From positions 1-36,520 of the forward strand of contig JAAFKI010000023.1 of the NCBI GenBank assembly GCA_021399345.1: a DNA stretch of 36,520 bases, written 5' to 3'. Each line of letters opens with the position of its first letter. Position 1 is the first letter of the stretch. This document shows positions 25,264 to 33,380 of the stretch, one piece after another. A program made the translations under genes and the position numbers. Source of the DNA: Candidatus Heimdallarchaeota archaeon (GTDB lineage Archaea; Asgardarchaeota; Heimdallarchaeia; Heimdallarchaeales; Heimdallarchaeaceae). The notes beneath the pieces were generated by a model. That model had not been told where the DNA came from. It did not search any database and was given only the letters and a program-made list of their open reading frames with translations.

Positions 25264-25815
25264 ATGATAATCCGCCAAGCAAAACGTTCAGATATTGAAA
25301 ATATAGCTAGTGTGCAAGTTAGATCTTGGAATACTACTTATAGAGGATTATTACCTGATGAGATTATTGATGCCAGAACAGTTGAAAGCAGAATTGAGAA
25401 TATGTCAACTCATTGGAAGGGTTTTGAAGGTGATTTAGTATCTAGAATTGTACTAGTAGCTGAAAATGACACAAAAGATATTCTAGGTTTTGCAGCAGGT
25501 GGAGACATCTTTCATAGTGGTTATTCTTATGATTCAGAAGGATATGCATTTTACGTTCTCGAAGAATATCAGCAGCAAGGAATAGGAACACTTCTGATGG
25601 ATGAACTGGTAACTTTCCTAGTATCTATGAATTTTAAATCTATGATAATTTGGGTATTGGAAGAGAATCCAGCTTGTGAATTTTACGTAAAACTTGGAGG
25701 AATAGAAAAAGAAAGAAAAATAGACAAATATGGAGAAAAAGAGTTTTTATTGATAGGATATGTTTGGGAAGATATAAGGAAACTGAAAAAAACAATACAG
25801 AAAATTTATAGTTAA
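25264..25815 (+). CDS. GNAT-family N-acetyltransferase
   Basis: This 183-residue protein opens with IIRQAKRSDIENIASVQVRSW, typical of GNAT enzymes. It carries the acetyl-CoA-binding motif A, YVLEEYQQQGIGTLLMDEL, near the middle, then WVLEENPACEFYVKLGG as motif B. The substrate is unknown. ATG 25264 lies about 26 nt after a CTTATATTG element, which fits a leaderless transcript. The TTG at 25240 would overlap that element. Confidence 0.88.
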   Translation: MIIRQAKRSDIENIASVQVRSWNTTYRGLLPDEIIDARTVESRIENMSTHWKGFEGDLVSRIVLVAENDTKDILGFAAGGDIFHSGYSYDSEGYAFYVLEEYQQQGIGTLLMDELVTFLVSMNFKSMIIWVLEENPACEFYVKLGGIEKERKIDKYGEKEFLLIGYVWEDIRKLKKTIQKIYS

Positions 25816-25833
25816 AGAAAACTATCGAACTTG

Positions 25834-26469
25834 ATGAATGCATCTAATCCTCACTGTATCTGTATTTGGGAAGATGAAGAGAGCTGCGAGGATTGTAATC
25901 TAAAAGGTAGACTCCATTGTCATCTTAATAAGAAATATGCAATTATTTTTGGAATTCCCTTCTTTATCGGTTTTATACCTGCTTTTGTAGGTCTAATACT
26001 TTTGAACTATCCATTGAATTTGATCTCTTCTCTTGTTTGGATTGGTTATATACTCTTCTTTTTCTTAGTCTGGGAACCACCTATACTCTGTGCTCATTGC
26101 CCATATTACGCAGAGGGAGATTCCAAGACTTTACATTGCTCAATTAATTATGGCTTTTTGAAAACTGCTAAATTCAAACCAGGCCCTACTAATTTATGGG
26201 AGAAAATACAGTTCTTAATTGGGGCAAACATAATATTTGCAATACCTATTGTGTTTCTAGCAATCGAGGGGAAGTGGGTTTTTCTAGGACTAACTGTTTT
26301 TGGAGTAGTTTTATGGTATTTAGTAATTCAATTGAAAGTCTGTACAGATTGTATCAATTTCTCTTGTGTCCTTAACAGAGTACCCAAAGAAATCAGAGAT
26401 GAATTTCTCAAAAAGAATCCTGAAATGTATGAAGCTTGGAAAAAGAGTGGGTACAAATTTGATGAATGA
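25834..26469 (+). CDS. Cysteine-rich four-segment membrane protein, unknown function
   Basis: This protein of about 211 residues has four hydrophobic segments arranged as two pairs. Three cytosol- or surface-facing clusters are rich in Cys and His: an N-terminal one (CICIWEDEESCEDC ... CHL), a middle one (CAHCPYYAEGD ... LHC) and a third after the last segment (CTDCINFSC). The even spacing suggests metal centres or a redox role at the membrane. I do not know the family. The ATG at 25834 is preferred over a TTG just before it. It ends three bases from the convergent amidohydrolase gene. Confidence 0.6.
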   Translation: MNASNPHCICIWEDEESCEDCNLKGRLHCHLNKKYAIIFGIPFFIGFIPAFVGLILLNYPLNLISSLVWIGYILFFFLVWEPPILCAHCPYYAEGDSKTLHCSINYGFLKTAKFKPGPTNLWEKIQFLIGANIIFAIPIVFLAIEGKWVFLGLTVFGVVLWYLVIQLKVCTDCINFSCVLNRVPKEIRDEFLKKNPEMYEAWKKSGYKFDE

Positions 26470-26472
26470 TTT

Positions 26473-27270
26473 CTAAAGTAATTTGAGCATTCCTTTAATG
26501 TTACCAGAGAAAATCATTTCTCTTGTTTGTTCATCAAGGTTAAGTTTTGAATATCTTTTCTTGTCTTCTTTAAGAACTTCACTTATTTGATCAGGATAAA
26601 CATGGGTACCAAAAACGACATTTTGGAAAGCGTTTTTCCACCACAGATATTTCTCAAAACCTTCTTCATCCAGTTTAGATCTCCATCCTTCTGAAACATC
26701 TGTTAAATCAACATAAACATTATGACGCATTCGAGCAAGTTCTGCAGCATCTTTATTCCAATGTCCTCCAAAATGAGCTAAAATGATATTCAAATCAGGG
26801 AAGGAATTGGCAATTGGTTCTATTTGTAATGGATGCATATCTAAAGAGAGAATGATGTCTTTAGGAGAGGATTCTGAAACAGTTACTAGACCAGTATGAA
26901 ATAGGATAGGCATTCCTAATCTCTGAGCTGCACCCCAAAGTGGATAAAATGATTGATCACTATAGGGTTTTTTTGGGATTATGGCTTTAAGCATTCTGAA
27001 GCCCTGCTCATATGCATCTTGAATATTTAGAGTATTGGTAACTCCTGGTCGAACAAAGTACGTACCTATGAAACGAGGTTTAAAATTCTCAACAATTTCA
27101 AGTATTTCTTTATTAGATACTGAGTTAAACATTGACCCTAATCCACTGATGCACGCCTTTGAGATATCTAACCTATTCATTTCAGTTAAGAGTTCTAAAA
27201 CGTGGTCTGGTGTTGAAGAGATGTGGGAATGAGAATCAATGACATCCATTAGTATAAATTTATTATCCAT
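26473..27270 (-). CDS. Amidohydrolase-family (amidohydrolase 2 type) TIM-barrel protein
   Basis: This 265-residue protein has the N-terminal metal motif DSHSHI (HxH), then LFHTGL and ILAHFGGHW, each with the His expected for the metal centre. It ends with VFGTHVYP, where most relatives have FGTD; the usual Asp ligand position is His here. Family members hydrolyse or decarboxylate small amides and acids, so the reaction cannot be assigned. ATG 27270 and the ATG eight codons on (27249) are both plausible. Confidence 0.8.
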   Translation of the reverse strand: MDNKFILMDVIDSHSHISSTPDHVLELLTEMNRLDISKACISGLGSMFNSVSNKEILEIVENFKPRFIGTYFVRPGVTNTLNIQDAYEQGFRMLKAIIPKKPYSDQSFYPLWGAAQRLGMPILFHTGLVTVSESSPKDIILSLDMHPLQIEPIANSFPDLNIILAHFGGHWNKDAAELARMRHNVYVDLTDVSEGWRSKLDEEGFEKYLWWKNAFQNVVFGTHVYPDQISEVLKEDKKRYSKLNLDEQTREMIFSGNIKGMLKLL

Positions 27271-27325
27271 TTAATTAAATCTATCTTTACTCTTAATGTC
27301 AAGTTATAATTTTACACATTTCTAA

Positions 27326-27526
27326 CTAGACTTTCTTATAGAGAACATATTCTACAGGAACAATGTGCCCCTTATTGTAATGATGAAGAACTGAATCTAA
27401 ATCTTTTGGAGCATAATGATTATTTATGCAACATAATGCAGCTATCTCAGAAATCTCATACCAATTTTTTCCATCAACACTACATTTTGCGATATCATAT
27501 AAGTTAGTAAATAATTCACTTTTCAT
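27326..27526 (-). CDS. Small 66-residue protein, unknown function
   Basis: This short soluble protein has a helix-rich N-terminus, a central pair of cysteines (LCCINNHYAP) and a basic tyrosine-rich end. It is not a family I recognise. A TTTATATGC element lies about 26-30 nt before the ATG, the distance for a leaderless transcript, which supports it as a real gene. Confidence 0.45.
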   Translation of the reverse strand: MKSELFTNLYDIAKCSVDGKNWYEISEIAALCCINNHYAPKDLDSVLHHYNKGHIVPVEYVLYKKV

Positions 27527-27669
27527 CTCATATGTGAAATTAGAATTGCATATAAAAACAGAGAAAATATCTGAGTTTAAAAAAGAAATTCACTCAATAG
27601 ATTAATAATGGTTTGAAAACTAAAGTGAATGTTTACAAATAAACTTCTAATAACAAGAGATGTAATTTA

Positions 27670-28542
27670 ATGCAAATTGAGAACCATAAGTGTTTTAGTT
27701 TAACTAAGAAAGGAAAATCTAAGCCTGAAGATATAATAAAAGCTAGACTAGAACGAGTAGATTCTGTTACAAAGTTTTTCAGATTGATTCAACCAGAAGA
27801 TCTTAGTTTCTATATTTCAAAATTGAAAGAGATGTTTAGTGAAGCTGTAGGTGATTATGATTTTAATTATAATGCTTTTAATTGGAAAATAATTAGAGAA
27901 AGGTTGGAATTGATACCAAATTTCCCTGACTTAGAGAAATCGGTCTTTCTTTTCGTATGTAAGACAATCAAGTTACCTAATAACTATACATCAGATAAAG
28001 GAGAAATTGAATTATTTCATTTCGATCGCATCAAGGCTCTCGAAAGAACCTCATATTACCTGGTAAAAGCTTTAGCTGATACCTACGGAAAAGAGGAAGG
28101 AACAAGAATCTATAAACAAATAGTCCCCTATTTAATAAAAGAAATGAGGTCTGAAGATAAAACAGAAAAACCACCAGATCCCAAAACAATTACGATTCTG
28201 GATTCCAATAAGAATTCAATAGAAAGATGGTGTAAAATGGGTCTTGCAGATTTTGCATTTTGTATATTTGATGATCATAAAGTGATCTATCGTTTTGATA
28301 GTTGCTTAACACCAGAAGCTCTGAAAGAATTCAATGACCCAGATATTGCTTACTTGAGTTCCTGCTATATTGCAGATGTTCCAGAATTTAATGAAGGTAG
28401 AACAATCCACCTTAGAAGAACTCAAACTTTACATCATGCCAAATTCTGTGATGAATTATATTGGAATAACCATGTTCATCCAGATGTTGAACAACCTTCT
28501 TTAGAGTTTACTGAAAATCTGGGGAAGAAATTGGAGGAATAA
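27670..28542 (+). CDS. ATC-hydrolase-like protein (L-2-amino-thiazoline-4-carboxylate hydrolase family-like)
   Basis: This 290-residue protein ends with a segment typical of the ATC hydrolase family: a Cys within SSCYIADVPEFNEG, then HLRRTQTLHHAKFCDELYW, matching the family RTxTLxxGxxxCDFRY pattern. It also has a YLVKALADTYGKEEG helix in the middle. Known members hydrolyse a thiazoline in cysteine synthesis, but most relatives are uncharacterised. The first 150 residues are helical and unfamiliar. A second gene with a similar C-terminal motif begins three bases after the stop, probably in one transcript. Confidence 0.5.
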   Translation: MQIENHKCFSLTKKGKSKPEDIIKARLERVDSVTKFFRLIQPEDLSFYISKLKEMFSEAVGDYDFNYNAFNWKIIRERLELIPNFPDLEKSVFLFVCKTIKLPNNYTSDKGEIELFHFDRIKALERTSYYLVKALADTYGKEEGTRIYKQIVPYLIKEMRSEDKTEKPPDPKTITILDSNKNSIERWCKMGLADFAFCIFDDHKVIYRFDSCLTPEALKEFNDPDIAYLSSCYIADVPEFNEGRTIHLRRTQTLHHAKFCDELYWNNHVHPDVEQPSLEFTENLGKKLEE

Positions 28543-28545
28543 AAA

Positions 28546-28830
28546 GTGGAAGTTTTTAGAACAGGAAAGTATCATTTCAGTGATCTTGATAAATTTCAGG
28601 AGTTACAACCCTTAGAATCTGCTAAACGAACCATCTTGAAAAGACTGAATTACCTGATTGGATTTATGATGAGTTTTTGTCATGTTGGCATCTTAACAAT
28701 GGAACATATAATAGTTGCAGGAGATTCATATTGCTCTTGTATTCTCCATGATACAAGGATAAATGATGATTTAACTCATCCATCTAAGGAGTTTTTCGAC
28801 AATATGTGGAGTTTGAAGGAACATCAATAA
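28546..28830 (+). CDS. Short ATC-hydrolase/V4R C-terminal-like protein
   Basis: This 94-residue protein starts at a GTG directly after the preceding gene. It contains LTMEHIIVAGDSYCSCILHD, which resembles the Cys-containing GDxxC end of ATC-hydrolase-like and V4R domains. Most of such a domain is missing, so it may be a partial paralogue of its neighbour, or a small partner subunit. No signal or membrane segment is certain, although YLIGFMMSFCHVGIL is hydrophobic. Function unknown. Confidence 0.45.
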   Translation: MEVFRTGKYHFSDLDKFQELQPLESAKRTILKRLNYLIGFMMSFCHVGILTMEHIIVAGDSYCSCILHDTRINDDLTHPSKEFFDNMWSLKEHQ

Positions 28831-28908
28831 CCTTAGAGTTTCTATAATTCGGTAGTTAGATTACACTTTAATAAGAGTTTTATACACTCAAATCTATTTC
28901 TAATTATC

Positions 28909-29307
28909 ATGAGTGAAAGAGAGATCAAGTATTACAAACTATTAGCTAAATTTTATGATACTAAAGAGAAATTTTTTGATGTTAAAGAGGATTTAGATGA
29001 GTTAGAAGGAAAGAAAGTTAATTTTAAGAAAAAGAATGCAGAAGTCAATCAAGAGTTACAAGAACGATTAATGAAAATAAATAAACTGAAAGAGAGTGGA
29101 AAAGGAGACAAAGTTCTCAAGGAAGAAGCTAAATTTAAGAAAAAAGAAGTTACTATAGCAGAAAATAAATCCAAAATTCAAAGCATTCTTATGAAAATTG
29201 AAAAGAAGAAATTAGAATTTCAGAAAGTTAGAGCTGAAATGGAAAAAACCGAAGCTCAAATCAAGACAGAATATTCTGATAAATTCACAGAATTATTGTC
29301 TGAGTAA
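28909..29307 (+). CDS. Coiled-coil protein, unknown function
   Basis: This 132-residue protein is made almost entirely of charged heptad-type helices (Lys/Glu-rich, for example LMKINKLKESGK and MKIEKKKLEFQKVRAEMEK), with a likely short break near residue 65. It has no cysteine and no membrane segment. A TTTTATACA element lies about 30 nt before the ATG. A T-rich stretch (CTTTTTCTTGTGTC) after the stop is probably its terminator. It precedes the ubiquitin-like cluster on the same strand but looks separately transcribed. Confidence 0.6.
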   Translation: MSEREIKYYKLLAKFYDTKEKFFDVKEDLDELEGKKVNFKKKNAEVNQELQERLMKINKLKESGKGDKVLKEEAKFKKKEVTIAENKSKIQSILMKIEKKKLEFQKVRAEMEKTEAQIKTEYSDKFTELLSE

Positions 29308-29490
29308 ACAATTACAAAAACTAGCTAAGGACTTTTTCTTGTGTCTTTCTTTTTCCTTTAAAATTCCTAGAAAGAGTATCCAAAGCTTCTCTACTTGAAT
29401 ATCCTTCAAAACAACTTTTTTAAACAATTATTCAGCTATCTTACTTGTTAGAAAGTGGCTCAAACCATACATAATATTACTTTATAAAAG

Positions 29491-30021
29491 GTGACAAAAA
29501 TTAGAAAACAACGAATTATCAAAGATTTTGATGCGCTAAGAAAACTCCATAAAGAAGGTGTTTTAGCTCAAGTGAAAGCATTTCCAAGTAAGAAGAAATC
29601 TATGGGACATCTAGCTATAGGTTTTGATGGACCTGAGAAGACACCTTATGCTGGTGGTAAGTATAAACTTGAAATTCTCTTTGGATCAAACTATCCATAT
29701 AAACCACCATATGTCCGATTACATACACCCATCTGGCATCCCAATTTCTGGCCAAATCCTAAAGAATATCCCAATAAAAGAAATATTTGCCTAGCTTTAG
29801 TTGATAATGAATTAGTAGGAAAACATGATGGCTGGTCTCCTGCTAAGAATATCACGACTGTTATTTATTCTATTCTTGCAATGTTTAATATTGAAGGAGC
29901 TTATGTAAATCCCAAAGATGTATTCAATAAAGAAGCAGCTCTAGAATTCTTAAATGATAAGAAGAAATTCATTAAAAAGGCAAGTTCTATTAGTAAGAAA
30001 TATGCAAAATCTTACTGGTAG
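29491..30021 (+). CDS. E2 ubiquitin-conjugating enzyme-like protein (UBC fold)
   Basis: This 176-residue UBC-fold protein has the YPYKPPYV strand, the HPN motif (83-85), the predicted catalytic Cys at 100 in RNICLALV, and the conserved GWSPAKNITTVI stretch (Trp 115). It would accept the modifier from the E1 and pass it on with a RING partner. HPN-to-Cys spacing is 17 against about 10 in typical E2s, and Cys-to-Trp is 15 against about 8, so both loops flanking the active site are longer. The C-terminus is lysine-rich. The only start available is the GTG at 29491. It heads the transcription unit with the JAMM and RING genes. Confidence 0.9.
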   Translation: MTKIRKQRIIKDFDALRKLHKEGVLAQVKAFPSKKKSMGHLAIGFDGPEKTPYAGGKYKLEILFGSNYPYKPPYVRLHTPIWHPNFWPNPKEYPNKRNICLALVDNELVGKHDGWSPAKNITTVIYSILAMFNIEGAYVNPKDVFNKEAALEFLNDKKKFIKKASSISKKYAKSYW

Positions 30022-30052
30022 AATTAAGTAAAATCTGAAAGGTGAGCTTACA

Positions 30053-30772
30053 ATGGAAAATGAATCTGAATTTCCCGAACAATATGAGAAACTCCTAAAA
30101 AAAATAGAAGCACTAGAGAAAGCCTTAGGACTTCATGAAGTTGATGACATTATTAAGGAAAAAATAGGTGTGAAACAAGAAATAAGTGAGGATACAATCA
30201 CTGAAGATGATTTACAAATCAAAGTGATAAATGAAATAGTTATCTCCCCCAAAGCTTATCTAAAGTTAGCTAAACATGCTTTAACTTATGCAAACGAAAA
30301 CATCCCAAAGAAAGATTGGGTAGAAATTATTGGCTTATTAACAGGGGGAATTAAACAAGAAGACACTCCTCTAGAACAGATTTTTGTTGAAGATTATTGG
30401 CCAGTAGATCAAGGTGATGCAGTCAGTGTAGAAATTGTTGATCAACAGATTTTCACGGAGATATTTCACAAGAAGAACGATGAACATTTTATAATAGGCT
30501 GGGCACATTCACACCCTAGCTATACTCCCTTTCTAAGCGATGATGACTTTGGCACACATCTCCGTTATCAAACCTTTTGGAATAAGTCTATTGCTATTGT
30601 TTTAGATCCCTTAATGATATCTCCTAAGAGTTTTGGAGTTGGAGTTTTCAGAATACACAAAGATAAAGAATCATACTATGAACTATCGAGTGAAGTAGAT
30701 GGTTTGAGCAGTGAAGCAGGTTATGAATCAATCAATCTTTTCATGAAAAACAAATATGAAACTGATTCGTAA
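30053..30772 (+). CDS. JAMM/MPN+ metalloprotease, Rpn11-like deubiquitinase candidate
   Basis: This 239-residue protein has a coiled N-terminal helix (about 8-40), then an MPN domain with the catalytic Glu 91 (VEIIGLLTG) and the JAMM motif HSHPSYTPFLSDDD, giving His 152, His 154, Ser 162 and Asp 165. The layout matches Rpn11 and other active JAMM isopeptidases rather than the inactive MPN proteins. It should cleave the modifier from targets or chains. It follows the E2 gene after 31 bp, with an AGGTGAG ribosome-binding site 8 nt before its ATG. Confidence 0.92.
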   Translation: MENESEFPEQYEKLLKKIEALEKALGLHEVDDIIKEKIGVKQEISEDTITEDDLQIKVINEIVISPKAYLKLAKHALTYANENIPKKDWVEIIGLLTGGIKQEDTPLEQIFVEDYWPVDQGDAVSVEIVDQQIFTEIFHKKNDEHFIIGWAHSHPSYTPFLSDDDFGTHLRYQTFWNKSIAIVLDPLMISPKSFGVGVFRIHKDKESYYELSSEVDGLSSEAGYESINLFMKNKYETDS

Positions 30773-30794
30773 AAAAATGAAAGCTGGGTTATAA

Positions 30795-31868
30795 TTGGAA
30801 CTAAACAACATCAAAACCTATCTAGCAATTGGAATTGTTGGATTAACCGTCGGAGTACTATATATGGCAATTCAGAAAGATTTGCCGAAAACACTCACTA
30901 TATTTTTTATAACCTTGTATGTTGTTGTTGCTCTGAGATTCTTTCTTGAAAGAAGACATTATAAAAAACATAAAACTATTCTCGCGAGCACTCAATTCCT
31001 AATACTTCCATTTTGCATAATGTTAATGGGAAATTATATCTCTCCCATAGCCGCAGCTTATGAAATATTCAGTATTGATATCGATTTATCTGGTGGGAGC
31101 TCAATTTATTCTCCTTTTAACCTAATCTCTATATCACTGATTTTTCCTGTGATTGTTCTTTCTCTCTATTTTCGAAACTTTTATTCTGGGAAATGGCCCG
31201 CAATTGCAGTAAACAGGAAGGTAAGAAGAGGAAGAAAAATACCCTTTTTGATAAATACAACTTATGTTGCAATTTTATTAGTTGGATTCTTTATTAATTG
31301 GCAAATCGATTTTGTAGGTTTCATTTTTGTTATTTTATACTTCATTTTTATCTTTAGATACTTCATAATTGCATTTGCAATGAGATCTGACCAACAAGCT
31401 CAGGTTACTTCATCTAGATCTGCATCAACAACTAGAAGAAGCAAAAGATCTGTTTCTACTAGATCAAGAAGACCGACAGCTTCTGCATCATCTGCTAGTA
31501 AAGCTTCAAGGTCTTCAAGTGCAAAAATTGCTCCTGGGATAGACGTAAAAGCAACTCGCTCTACTACAACTAAAAAAACATCCAAAATAACAACAGTCTC
31601 TAAAAAAATCTTTCCAATTGGTACACCAAAGAAAGAAGAGATGCAATGTATAATATGCTATATGGATTTTGATAAGAAAGACCGCAGAAGAATCATTTTA
31701 TGCCCCCATTGTCGTTATCCTGCACATGAAGACGAATTTATGAGTTGGTTTAAGACATCAAGACTCTGTGCTAGATGTAATCAGACTATTTCTACTAGAT
31801 ATGTAAACAATCCAAAATATAGAATCAACATAAAGCTCTATATTGAAAAAGTGATTGAAAAGCTATGA
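30795..31868 (+). CDS. Polytopic membrane protein with C-terminal RING-like zinc domain, E3 ligase candidate
   Basis: This 357-residue protein has about six membrane segments in residues 8-196 and a long Ser/Arg/Thr-rich, positively charged linker (about 200-275). A C-terminal zinc-binding module follows: C285 and C288, C303 and C306, H311, then C325 and C328. The order C2-C2-H-C2 resembles a RING, somewhat short and with the second half reduced, so cross-brace folding is inferred. Its place between the JAMM gene and another membrane gene points to a membrane-anchored E3. The start is a TTG at 30795; no better one is seen. Confidence 0.72.
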   Translation: MELNNIKTYLAIGIVGLTVGVLYMAIQKDLPKTLTIFFITLYVVVALRFFLERRHYKKHKTILASTQFLILPFCIMLMGNYISPIAAAYEIFSIDIDLSGGSSIYSPFNLISISLIFPVIVLSLYFRNFYSGKWPAIAVNRKVRRGRKIPFLINTTYVAILLVGFFINWQIDFVGFIFVILYFIFIFRYFIIAFAMRSDQQAQVTSSRSASTTRRSKRSVSTRSRRPTASASSASKASRSSSAKIAPGIDVKATRSTTTKKTSKITTVSKKIFPIGTPKKEEMQCIICYMDFDKKDRRRIILCPHCRYPAHEDEFMSWFKTSRLCARCNQTISTRYVNNPKYRINIKLYIEKVIEKL

Positions 31869-31941
31869 TAATTCGAGTAGCCAATTGTTTAATAACTTAA
31901 AAAATATAAACAAGTTGGAAAATAGAAGGAAAGGTATTATC

Positions 31942-32526
31942 ATGGCTACTTGGAAACAGCTATCTGCAGCATTTCTACTATCATTAACTTTAGTTGGTGT
32001 TTCAATTTATTATTTTATAGAAGATAACAATTTCCTTGGAAGAGTTTATATTTTTGCTGCAATTTTTGCTTTCCTAACTTTATTTGTAATTTTCAGAAGT
32101 TTATTTTATTTGAAACACAAAGCAACATTCAATGAAGTGTTTTTTGTTCTAATGGTTCCTCTAATTCCTGTTCTAATTATAATAACTCAGAAATTATTTG
32201 GGATTTACGAGCCTTTTATCGTTTCAACCGGAATATCTACAGAAGGTCTTGACTATATTTTCTATATCAATGCTGTAGATTTTGTTTTATTACCTTATTA
32301 TATAGTTAGCAACTTCATGATTTTTAGAACATTTATTCGATATCCTTTCATCAGACTCAAGGGAACAAGCGAAAAAGGTATTCCTCCAAAATTCTTTGGA
32401 TTCTTACTAATATTCATAATCCCTGCAATCTATATCTTAACTTCAGTATTCTATCTTGAAAATCTCTTCCTAGTGATTTTTGGTGGAGTGTATTTCTATT
32501 CTGCCTTATTGATGCTGTTTGTATGA
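31942..32526 (+). CDS. Polytopic membrane protein of the ubiquitin-like cluster, unknown function
   Basis: This 194-residue protein has about six hydrophobic segments, short loops and no recognised motif. ATG 31942 follows an AAAGGT site at about 8 nt. A longer reading from 31855 would overlap the RING gene and add a polar extension. It is the last gene of the E2-JAMM-RING unit, so a joint role with the RING membrane protein is possible. It lacks cysteine pairs and has no soluble domain. It ends 44 bp from the convergent disordered-protein gene. Confidence 0.6.
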   Translation: MATWKQLSAAFLLSLTLVGVSIYYFIEDNNFLGRVYIFAAIFAFLTLFVIFRSLFYLKHKATFNEVFFVLMVPLIPVLIIITQKLFGIYEPFIVSTGISTEGLDYIFYINAVDFVLLPYYIVSNFMIFRTFIRYPFIRLKGTSEKGIPPKFFGFLLIFIIPAIYILTSVFYLENLFLVIFGGVYFYSALLMLFV

Positions 32527-32570
32527 ATGATTCTAGAAACTAATTAGGTAAAGAAAAGATTTATGTCATT

Positions 32571-33206
32571 TCATTTTGGTTTCTTTTGCTTTGGTAACTT
32601 CGTCTGACTAGGGTATTTTTGTGTTGGTACTTTTTGCTTTGGAGTTTTCTCTTGAATAACTTCTTCTATTTGGGAAGCAGCTGGAGACTCTCTCTCTTTT
32701 TTTTCCTTTTTCTCTTCTTTTGGAAGTGATCGGGATTCCATGCCTTCGATTTCAGAGAATCTATCCCTATCTCTTGAAGGAGGAGTTTCTTCTTTTTTGT
32801 CTTTCTGCTTTTTCTCCATAGCTCTTGATTCCATGTTTTCAATATCTTTGAAAGTTTCTCTTTTAGGAATTGCTTCTTCCTTCTTTTCTTTGGTTTTTGA
32901 TGTTTTCTCAGCTGGAATGTAGTTTGGTTCTTTTGTCTTTTTTAGTTTATCTTGGCTAGGAATTTTCGATTTAGGGATTTTTTGTTTGGGAATTTGAGAA
33001 CTATTTTTCCTTTCTGAAGTACCTCGTAATTGCGCTCGAGCAGGAATTTTACCATCTTTTTTCCTTTTTTGCTTTTTTGGAGGAATTAGATCACTATCAT
33101 CTAATCTTTGTTTTGGAATTTTCTCCTTGGGAATTTTAGAATCATATGGATATTTTTGCTTTGGAATCTTGGCAGAAATCTTATTTTTCTTTTTTTTGTT
33201 TACCAT
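32571..33206 (-). CDS. Lysine-rich disordered repeat protein
   Basis: This 211-residue protein is more than a quarter lysine, with no cysteine and almost no large hydrophobic residues. It is predicted to be wholly disordered. PKQK/PKEK-type units recur (IPKQKYP, IPKEKIPKQ, IPKQKIPKSKIPSQ, and at the end TPKQKVPTQKYPSQ). A longer pair of repeats, IENMESRAMEKKQK and IEGMESRSLPKEEK, occupies 121-139 and 152-170. It is transcribed on the opposite strand between the two halves of the ubiquitin-like cluster. A role as scaffold, nucleic-acid binder or modification target is speculation. The codon bias looks like that of the neighbours. Confidence 0.6.
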   Translation of the reverse strand: MVNKKKKNKISAKIPKQKYPYDSKIPKEKIPKQRLDDSDLIPPKKQKRKKDGKIPARAQLRGTSERKNSSQIPKQKIPKSKIPSQDKLKKTKEPNYIPAEKTSKTKEKKEEAIPKRETFKDIENMESRAMEKKQKDKKEETPPSRDRDRFSEIEGMESRSLPKEEKKEKKERESPAASQIEEVIQEKTPKQKVPTQKYPSQTKLPKQKKPK

Positions 33207-33380
33207 TTTTAAATCAAATCCATGCTTTACTTTTCTTCAACGAATCTGTTTCCAAGAAATTCTAACACTCCAAATCTGTCTATTAACTGTTCTGAACTCC
33301 TCTTGTTATTACTTAGGATATATAACCTCATTTCTACTTATTTATATTACTATTTGCTTTCTTCAACAACCTAAATAAAA

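Noticed and set aside
31400..31585. Minus-strand ORF opposite the linker of the RING protein
   Set aside because: It is the complement of the Ser/Arg-rich linker and has no start signals.
32571..33206. Tandem DNA repeat array or CRISPR
   Set aside because: The repeats are degenerate peptide repeats within one open frame, without regular spacers.
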